Part shown: positions 56,001 to 64,000 of the stretch, in pieces | How the letters are laid out: each line of letters begins with the position of its first letter | Position numbering within the stretch: position 1 is the first letter of the stretch | Origin: Epiperipatus broadwayi | Lineage: Eukaryota > Onychophora > Udeonychophora > Euonychophora > Peripatidae | Length of the DNA stretch: 64,000 bases | Reading direction: 5' to 3' | Assembly (NCBI GenBank): GCA_028023455.1 | Contig: JAQFVV010006272.1 | Span: 3,575,127 to 3,639,126, forward strand | The notes under the pieces: model-generated | Databases searched by the model: none | Told to the model about the DNA's origin: nothing | Seen by the model: the letters and a program-made list of their open reading frames with translations, nothing else | Program-made: the position numbers and the translations under genes

Positions 56001-58890
56001 TGGTACAATGACTTTCAAACATATTTGACATAAACTTAAGCAGAAATTTACAAAACATTTCTTACAAATATTACATTGTTGAAATAATTGACTCTCTAAT
56101 GTACATTGATTAAAAGATAAATATAAAATGTTACCAACTGATTAATTGAAGAAAAATGAATTTTAATAAAAGAATTTTAAATATTTGTAATATTTTATAG
56201 ATATCCAGGGTTCAATTAGATTTAACAAAATAAACACAATATACATTTTTTACAAATACAAAATAAATAAACTATCATAAAAAGGTTAGTTTTAATTATA
56301 AAATAAAATTAATGAAATATAAAAGATTATAATATTAAAAATATACTTCCACCTATTATGAGATGGGTGTCAGTTAATATAAGATTGGGTTTAAACCCAG
56401 ACTAGTGCTGATGACATTGGCACTAGGTGAAGCAGAAATATGTACTATATTTCCAGCTTCAATATAATATATATATATGTTTAAACATGTCTGTTGATAT
56501 CAAGGTTTTCATAGACAAAGATGTGTTATATTTCATAAACAAAGATGTACTGCATTATAATTCAAAAATGGCTTTCAGGAACAATCATATAGAATATTAA
56601 AATGTATAATTACTATTTTGGCAAAATAACATTCATCTTTGACTGGGTAAAGATGAAATTATGTTATCATTGCAATGGCCATATAATAACATCTTCACTC
56701 ACTCAAATAAAAATGTTAGTTTGCCAAAATATTGATAAATATATATTTTAATATTATATAGATTGTTCCAGAAATCTTTTATGCACTACAATATATATAA
56801 TATTTTAAATGCACCACAGCTATATCCCTTAAATAAATAAAATGCTAAATTTTGCAGCCCATTCAAACAGGGGTGTGTGGTTAAAATAATATAGCTGGAG
56901 TGCATTTAAAATAGTTTATAGACATTTCAATTAGTGTTATGCATTAATTCTCTTTAATATATAGATGTGGTGTGTGTAATTATAATATTACAATAATGAT
57001 ATATAATATTTAAAAACATTGTTAATATGAATTATAATAATTAGATAGTTGAAGTTTTTTTTATGTATGTAATACTTTTAATTTTACAAATACCATAAAT
57101 AAAAATAACATTTATATGATTTAAAATATACATCTTAACAACCTCTTCACTGGAAATGCAGCCATATTGAATATTTAGAAAATTATTTTATTAAGCCACA
57201 AATTTTATAACTTAAATTTGTATCATTCAAAAATAAGATAATATATATTGTTTGAAACATAAAATACCTAAGAATGTAATTAAGCTGAAAAAAATATAGT
57301 TATTGATATTCAAAGTAATAAAAAAAGAATAAGTTAATATTTCTAATAATTATTTTTATATTATTTCATAAATTCAAAATTAGCATGCATAAATGTTAAA
57401 AGTATAATTTTTTTAGTAGGTTAGTTGGATTCATCATTAAATTTCTAAAATTAAAATGTATATAATAACACTTACCTAAAGTAATCCATTGCTTGAATAC
57501 TTCTTAGAATAAAGATATTAGTACCTTTCATTTAATTTATTAAAAATTAGTACTAAAATAGTCACTATATAAAAATAATAATATAAAAAGAGAATGAAAG
57601 ACTAAATTCATTATAGAGTTTAGCTTGATGTACATAAGTTAGTAGTTTAGAGTAAATGCAATGTGGTATTATTTATCCTATCTTTATAGGTTTTGAAAGC
57701 TCATATTGCTTCATGATACTATGACCATAAATTTAATAATAGTTTCATCAACTATCAACCTCTCTTTGCATTTGATATGCAGATTTGAAATTTACATTGC
57801 TGTAGTTTATAATCAGCCTAAGTTTTTATATACGGTCAAAAATTTTACTTTTAGCATTTGCATATTTTTATGATTATTAAAATGCAGAGAAAACATTATA
57901 GAAAAAATATAAATCAGGTCATAATATTTGCAAAATATGTTTATCTTTGTCATATCAGAAGTCCAGCTATGTGCTAATTTACATCTTGGATATCTGAACC
58001 CAAGCTCATGATATAAATTTATACAATCACAAGCTATTTTTTGATCAGCGTATGCATATGTTAGTTTCAATAATATTTTTTTTGTATATTTTTTGTCAAA
58101 TATAAATTCAAATAATAATTAAAAAATATATAAAATTAATACTTATCATCTGCTTCCAATAACATTCATTCAACTAAGCAGGTCAGTTAAATCTTGCATT
58201 TTTTATGATGTAAATTTCAAAGCAAATTCAATTGCATTAAAAATGAAAAAACTGAGAGAAAGGCAAAAAAATTCAATTTACTTGATTACAAAAATTATCA
58301 TCATTTTTTAAAATTTTTATTATACAGAAATGAAACTTATCTTTTCTGAAACTAGAAAGAAAGATGGAAACCAAGATGTATAAAATGCATGTGTAAATTG
58401 CATAGATCTCCGGTAATTTTAAGCTGAAACCGGATGTTTATAATTTGAAAAATCAATAACAAAAAAATTTAAGACATCAGATCTAGAACACTTTACAATG
58501 ACTGTGTGCATATAAAAGAGATGATAAAATGTCACTCCTCCTTGATGCTTTTATTTTCATAAATGCTTTATAAATTTTGAAAAGGTTCAAAATAATTTTA
58601 GGCTCCTAGCTTTTTATCTTCCTATTTTATTTTTAAAATAAATACTACATTATAAAAGAAACAAGCAATAACATAAATAATATAATAATCCCCAAAATCA
58701 GATGAAACTGATAAGTACAAGAAGCACTTATAACCAATTAAAATTCAAAAGTGAATGCTTGTAATTAACTAAGATGAAGCACTATATTTAATAACAGAAA
58801 AGAATGAAGAGCAAAAAGTATTGTATACCATTTCATTTAAAAAAAAAACTATTATAAATTTTCAACTATTATTAATCCAATGTAGGATGA
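53002..58890. other. AT-rich sequence, no gene recognised
   Basis: 53370-53530 is CA-rich and microsatellite-like. 54040-54130 and 55430-55640 are somewhat GC-richer but give no credible exon. The minus frame 57813-58070 starts with MKLTYAYADQKIACDCINLY and has a Cys/His-containing first half, unrecognised. A GGGTTTAAACCC palindrome and a CTAGTGC/GCACTAG hairpin lie at about 56390-56430. Confidence 0.4.
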
Positions 58891-58899
58891 TTTCTCCAA

Positions 58900-60230
58900 G
58901 TTTAATATAGTTTCTCTGATTCATAGTTGCTCTTCTTTATATCACACAGAAATCTAATCTATTCATTTCACATGGGGCTTCTTTCTACGTCTTTTACAAT
59001 CTTTCAAAATCAGTATAAGACTTTATCAATCCATCTATTATTATATATTATTTCAGTTCCTCTATTTTAGCATTTTAATTTTTTAATAATATGTTCTCTC
59101 ATTCACATATTTAACGTTTGATTCCTTTATATTATTCCTGCAAATCTCTCTCCATACATCATTGTCTGATTGAAGCCTTTGCATTGCTATTCTATTGTAT
59201 CTCCAAGTCTGAGATCGATATATAAGAACTGTAAAACACGTATTAAAAAAGCTTCACTTTCAAACACTTAAACATATTTCTTCTTAGTGTTATTTCTAAC
59301 AAAAACATTCCAGTTTTAATTTTAATCACTATGTTTTCATCTGTATTAATAATCTGACCAAAATATTTGTAATTGTTAACTTTTTCTAATTCATAATTAT
59401 CAATCTTTATTTCCTCTTTTGAAAAAAAAAATCCATAGAATATTGCTTTAACTCTTTTAACATTTATCTTTAATTCTACTTTCGCCTTATAACTCTTTTA
59501 ATTTGTTTCAAAACTCTGAAGTATTATTTGGAAAAAAAAATCAAATCATTCTCAAAATTTAGATGAATTAAATAAAATTCATATTATTTTATTCCCTTAG
59601 ATTTTCACTTTAATTCACAAATATTTCTTGTAAAACAGTTTAAAAGATATTTTGAAGATGCATAATTACTCTATTGTACATCCTTATTAATGTAAATCTT
59701 CTTAATATTATAAATAATCTAATCACTGCTGTTGCATTTTAGTAAATATTTTTTTAAAACATGACAAAAACTCTGGACTATATCTTGAAGGTTCAGTGCT
59801 TTAATCATATAGAAATGATTATAAAATCAAATACTTCTTCACAATCTACAAACCCAAAGAATAATGAAATTTGTATTCACTGATACTTTGCATAACTTTT
59901 CTCAATACTTGGATGTGATCTTTTGTCCTAAAATCCTTTTTAAATCTATCATATTTTTGGTTGGTTTGAATTCAAAGTTTGCTATAGACAAGGTGCAATT
60001 ATTTCAGAAGATCTTGTATAGAAAAATAAATTTGCAATTACCAATAGCTTCCTTAGCATTATTTTTAAATAACAATATTCTTTTTTTCAATCATCTGATA
60101 CATCTTTATTATTTAGAGATTCAGTGCATGGTTTTGTAACAAATTTAAATTTCTTCACCTACTTCTTTTAAAATATAAATAATAATTTCATCATTTTATG
60201 GATTTTTTCTTTTTTACAGATTAAATGTAT
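58900..60230 (-). pseudogene. RTE-like LINE fragment (minus)
   Basis: Minus-strand motifs: LGFVDCEEVFDF (about 59835-59870, family F-V-D-Y-x-K-A-F-D), SRVFVMF and a following helix, KVRIKDKC-like N-L-x-K-T region near 59480, then EIKIDNYELEKVNNYKYFGQ and IINTDENIVIKI (59320-59420), which parallel the 45.9-48.5 kb copy (KIKIDNDELEEYNNYKYIGE, IINTDE). Near 58985-59000 is KRRRKKPHVK, the Arg-rich segment before R-W-x-D-x-I. Many stops are present. The 3' end fades near 58900. Confidence 0.65.
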
Positions 60231-62550
60231 GTCTCACTTTTTAATTTAAAATCTTAACAAGACGCTTTAATTGTCGAATTTTTTCCCAAACACTCCATGA
60301 TGTCCCTCTTTTAATAATAGTTCTATCTTTTTTTTCTTATTACTAAAACAACTTTCAAGAACAAAATGTTGTTTCGAATTTTTAAGACTGTTATTTTCTA
60401 TAGTTTCCCTTGCCTTTTCATATTTATATTTTCTTAACAGGTTTATGACTTTTAATGATTGGCTTGATAAAATAAGATAGAGAATTAATAGAGGTGGACA
60501 AAATATAAGTATTTATATAAAACTATTTCCAGAACTTTTTTTTTTTAAAAAAAAAAGAGAGATCAAATACTCGAATATGGGGAAAAAATATTAAAAAAAG
60601 AATATAATGAGATCTCACAGCATAATATTGAAGAGCTCTGCATTAATACTGCAAATAAAATAAATTATATATATTGTTTATGTGGATACGAGAATCTATT
60701 GTTTTTTTAATTAGTTATAAGTTTAAAATCTGGTATAACAATAAAAAATGCTTGAAGATCTGCATGAGTAAACAGCTTAAAATCTCAAACTATGTATAAG
60801 TCGATTTTCATCTTGACAATAGCTAGAAAAAAGTTAGTCATAAGTAACACATCAACAACAGCAACCAAAACGTATAAAGATCGGTTGTTTTTTTTACAAA
60901 AAAAAAAGTGATAAGAAAAAGGTTTCTAAATAATAATAATAAACTTAAAAACAAACAAATCAATAACAATATATTAAGATGGTTTTTTTTAAAAACAAAA
61001 ACACAAATAAATATATCTTCAACATTCGCAGAATAAATAAAAAAGATAAATTTAAAAATCAACATTAATATATATATATATTGAATAATAAGATAAGATT
61101 TTTTTCCACTAACGACTAAGTCATGTTCTCCAAATACAAATGTTTTGGTTTACTTTGTTAAATCAATATAAAATTAAATAAACATATCTTAGTTTATTTC
61201 TTATGTTTTCTTTACTGCAGGCCAGTTAGTTTTATTTAACATTCTTATAATTTACAAAATGCATTTATTTTTTTGAACTGTTTTATTTACATTACAAGTT
61301 AATAAAATTAAAAAGTTCTGAATAGTTTATTCAACAGATTATTTTAATATCTGTGAGTATAAATGCAAATATGTATTAGATAGAGATACACATACAAATA
61401 TAAAAATTATTAAATAAATAGGAAGTAATATTTTAGCACAAAAGTAATAGGTTGAATACAAAGATTCTCTAAATTGATTAAATTTATACTTTTTATTTTC
61501 TTAAACTAGTATCAATCTAAAAATATTTAGTTCTGAAGTCTCCTACTCTTATCACATATTCTAATGAATGTACATGAAATAATTTTTTATCGTTATAATG
61601 AAATAAATATTGTGATAACTAAGAAAAATAGGCAAAGATGAATCTGTTAAATTATGTCTATTTTAGTGAAGTACAAATAGACAGAAAAAGGATAAATAGC
61701 TAAAAGAGGTAAATTCTGTATAAGTTTGTAAAGAGCAATTTCGGTTAATTAAAAAGTAACAGAATCTTAAGAAAAAACATTTCTGGATTGAATCTTGATT
61801 AAGATGGGGAAAAAATGTTAATTTAGCCAATCATTTATAACAAATACATACATACACAAATGAAATATGCATATAAAAATAAAGATAATTATGGACTGAG
61901 TACTCACTATATTAATAACTATGATTGATATTAATCACATTTTTATAGTCAGAACATTGACACCCATCTGATTAATCTCAAACTAAGATTTTATTCTATA
62001 TTCCTTAGTTATTTTCTAGTCAGGTTCATAATGGTTGTTTATTTTAAAAAATTCTAAGTCTAGTTTATAACATAAGAATTATCTAACCTACATCAAAATC
62101 CTAGAACAATGGTGATAAATCTTTTTAAGTATTTGTATCACAATTTTACAATTAATATTTATCAAATTAATGAAGTGCTGAGTAATTTTTAATAAAAAAA
62201 TATTAGTAAAAAATTAATTATTACCGAATTTTATTGAGATAATTTTAAAAATCAGCATATTTTTGAATGAGATAATTTTTGCTGTATAATACTTTATAAC
62301 AGGATCATATTTAGTTACTTTTAGTAGTATACATGCCAAACTAGATTTATCAATCTTTTTATTTCTGACTCTGTCTTTAATAAATTTAATTAAAAATAAT
62401 GTTTTATATGCATAAATAAAGAAAAAATTGATAATATAACTGTTGTTAGTGTTTTTAAACAAGCGAAGAGTTTGGGAATGGCATTCTAAGTTTTTAATAT
62501 TTCCTCTCCAGCATTTTTTAATTATACTCAATAATTAATCATTTTGCATC
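60231..62550. other. AT-rich sequence, nothing recognised
   Basis: Long poly-A/T runs, no supported gene. Short minus frames here are hydrophobic low-complexity artefacts. Confidence 0.5.
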
Positions 62551-62559
62551 ATTTCCAAG

Positions 62560-63400
62560 TTATTTTTCAAAACAATAAACTTTTGTTTTTATACAGAATT
62601 GGATTATAAATCAATTAATTGCCATTTGTATATCATATAATCACTCAAGAATTTTCAAATTGAGTTTTTCTGCTAATCTTATGTATTGATGTAAAATACA
62701 TTTTGATCCTTCTTCAAATTCTTTAAATTGGATAAATCTTGAAGAAAATTTGTTGATCATTGACTGAATTATAATGGATAACTTTTGTGCCAATTTGACT
62801 TGATTTGGTTTCTGTGAGATTCTATATTCTCATTTTTTTATATATTTAAAATATATATATATTTGAAATAACACCACAATTAAAATATTCTAATTTAGTT
62901 TTAATGCTTTGATTATATCAAATATAACAATACCTTATTTATTAACACCTTGCAGTTTCATATTTAATTTATTTAAGTGAAAATACAAATCGCTGAAAAC
63001 ATTTTTTGAAAGCCATTCAAGGTCCATTAATTGAATATATTGTTCAATGATATTCTCATTATGTAAAAAACAATTAATTTTCTCTAAATACTCAATAAAT
63101 CTTTAAAAAACTTTTCCACAGTTTAACCATTGAACATTATTATACCTATAATGATTTTATCTCATTTAATAGATATATAAATGTTCATTTATTTAAAGCA
63201 TGTGCAGATACAAAATGGATTAATCTTGTTACAAACTTCATATCTTTCAGTATCATGGCACATAAAATCTGTTGATATATAATCCAGTAAAAACTCACTA
63301 CTGCATGCCCATAGATTTGATAAATGAAATGACAAAATCGTTTTCCTGTCTGATCATACTTCAAGCATACTTTTGGAAAAGTTTATTCTATTTCTAATAA
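62560..63400 (-). pseudogene. hAT (ZBED-type) transposase remnant
   Basis: Minus-strand reading in order: ILKDMKFVTRLIHFVSAHAL (about 63195-63260, family V-x-x-V-V-K-x-V-N-F-I-x-x-x-A-L), VQWLNCGKVF (about 63120-63150, family E-V-R-W-L-S-x-G-x-V-L), RFIEYLEKINCFLHNENIIE (63045-63110), LMDLEWLSKNVFSDLYFHL and NKLNMKLQG (62950-63040, family W-L-x-x-L-A-F-L-x-D-x-x-x-x-L-N-x-L-N-x-x-L-Q-G). This is the middle to late part of the RNase-H-like hAT transposase. Stops interrupt it. Related in type to 38.2-43.3 kb but on the opposite strand. Confidence 0.7.
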
Positions 63401-64000
63401 GTGCAAATTTGTCTACAATTGCATTGCAAATATCTATTCCCTGTTGTTACTATTGATGATAAACTGATTAATTCTTCCTTTATATTGTTTCCAACACAAT
63501 AATTAATAACTATAAATAAACAATCTGATTCAATTATGACAGTAGACTCGTGAAGACAAAGAGAAATGAAAAGATTTTGTATCTCTTTTTTGCTGATAGG
63601 TTATATTTTTAGCTATTATCAAGATTCCATATTTTCTCAAATTTCTAACCAAATGCATATCTTTTATTATTTGAATTTTTTTTTTTTTTCAAAATCTTAA
63701 AAAACAAACAAACTGATGCACATTTTAACAATTTTCTGCTACTTGATTCTGATAATTTTTGTTTTTTCCTTATATTGTTTGGTTATTATAAATATTTAAA
63801 CTGCCTGTACAAAAGGTTAAAACCTTTCTTTTTATAATTACACACTGCCTGTGTGCTTGATAAATAATTAGAACATTACATTAGTTTCTATATTTCCACT
63901 AGAAAGATTGGAACATTATCTTATAAATCGCAAGATTTTGCATGTTAATTTGTCAAGAAGAAAATAGTTATATTTAAATGTGAAGGGAGTAACATCTTCA
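63401..64000. other. AT-rich sequence, probably 5' part of the hAT remnant
   Basis: No clear motif survives, but it lies on the 5' side of the minus-strand hAT reading. Confidence 0.3.

Noticed and set aside
56410-56460. CTGATGA followed by GAAA, possible hammerhead
   Set aside because: The sequence between the boxes does not form a stem II. CTGATGA lies in the loop of a CTAGTGC/GCACTAG hairpin and GAAA is part of a separate 7-bp hairpin, so the core cannot fold.
60838-61065. Minus frame with predicted membrane helices
   Set aside because: Made almost entirely of Phe and Leu from poly-A/T runs; typical artefact.

Overview
The window looks like intergenic or intronic DNA from an animal, most likely an invertebrate. 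It is very AT-rich, full of stop codons, littered with (TA)n tracts, and almost every recognisable coding stretch is a decayed transposable element. I see no bacterial operons, rRNA or CRISPR array, and no intact multi-exon host gene. One moderately GC-rich stretch (minus strand, 33443-33664) reads like a genuine terminal host exon. A second possible exon lies at 32571-32768 (minus). The species cannot be named from this sequence.

Layout. 0.8-1.4 kb: 3' end of a LINE (minus). 3.2-3.6 kb: (TA)n tract, then two adjoining perfect palindromes. 4.3-5.35 kb: cluster of a tRNA-headed foldback element. 6.2-8.5 kb: decayed LINE carrying another foldback copy (8.67-9.25 kb). 10.8-14.8 kb: two Penelope-like retroelement (PLE) fragments in inverted, head-to-head orientation; the right arm is invaded by a foldback element and a Merlin-type transposase fragment. 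18.3-18.53 kb: 78-bp inverted repeat whose loop folds as a hammerhead ribozyme (HHR). 18.80-21.60 kb: nearly complete PLE with 220-bp direct terminal repeats, reverse transcriptase and GIY-YIG endonuclease. 22.9 and 25.2 kb: two PLE endonuclease fragments. 25.6-26.1 kb: hAT-like MITE. 26.7-27.4 kb: diverged tandem repeat. 32.2 kb: tRNA-derived SINE with a 9-bp target duplication. 32.6-33.7 kb: candidate host exons. 38.4-43.3 kb: a hAT transposase split by a stack of later insertions, namely hammerhead units, a duplicated 0.4-kb segment and a LINE 3' end. 45.9-48.5 kb: RTE-like LINE cut by a foldback element with a 10-bp target duplication. 52.3-53.0 kb: head-to-head pair of hammerhead units. 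58.9-60.2 kb: another RTE-like LINE (minus). 62.6-63.3 kb: hAT transposase remnant (minus).

The most interesting theme is a set of small non-autonomous elements carrying hammerhead ribozyme motifs. At least two unrelated families keep the full core (CTGANGA, stem II, GAAA, cleavage triplet GTC or ATC). Both have an extremely short stem III made of a self-complementary tetranucleotide (CTAG or TGCA) and a stem I with an internal loop. This matches the HHRs described in Penelope-like elements and metazoan retrozymes. A PLE encoding RT and GIY-YIG lies in the same window and is a plausible mobilising machinery. One copy (40860-41357, minus) is one full 443-bp unit plus a 55-bp repeat of its own end, as expected for reverse transcription of a multimeric or circular RNA. 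These elements, the PLE fragments and the foldback SINE-like family all recur as inverted pairs.

All family assignments were made by eye from motifs; no database search was run.
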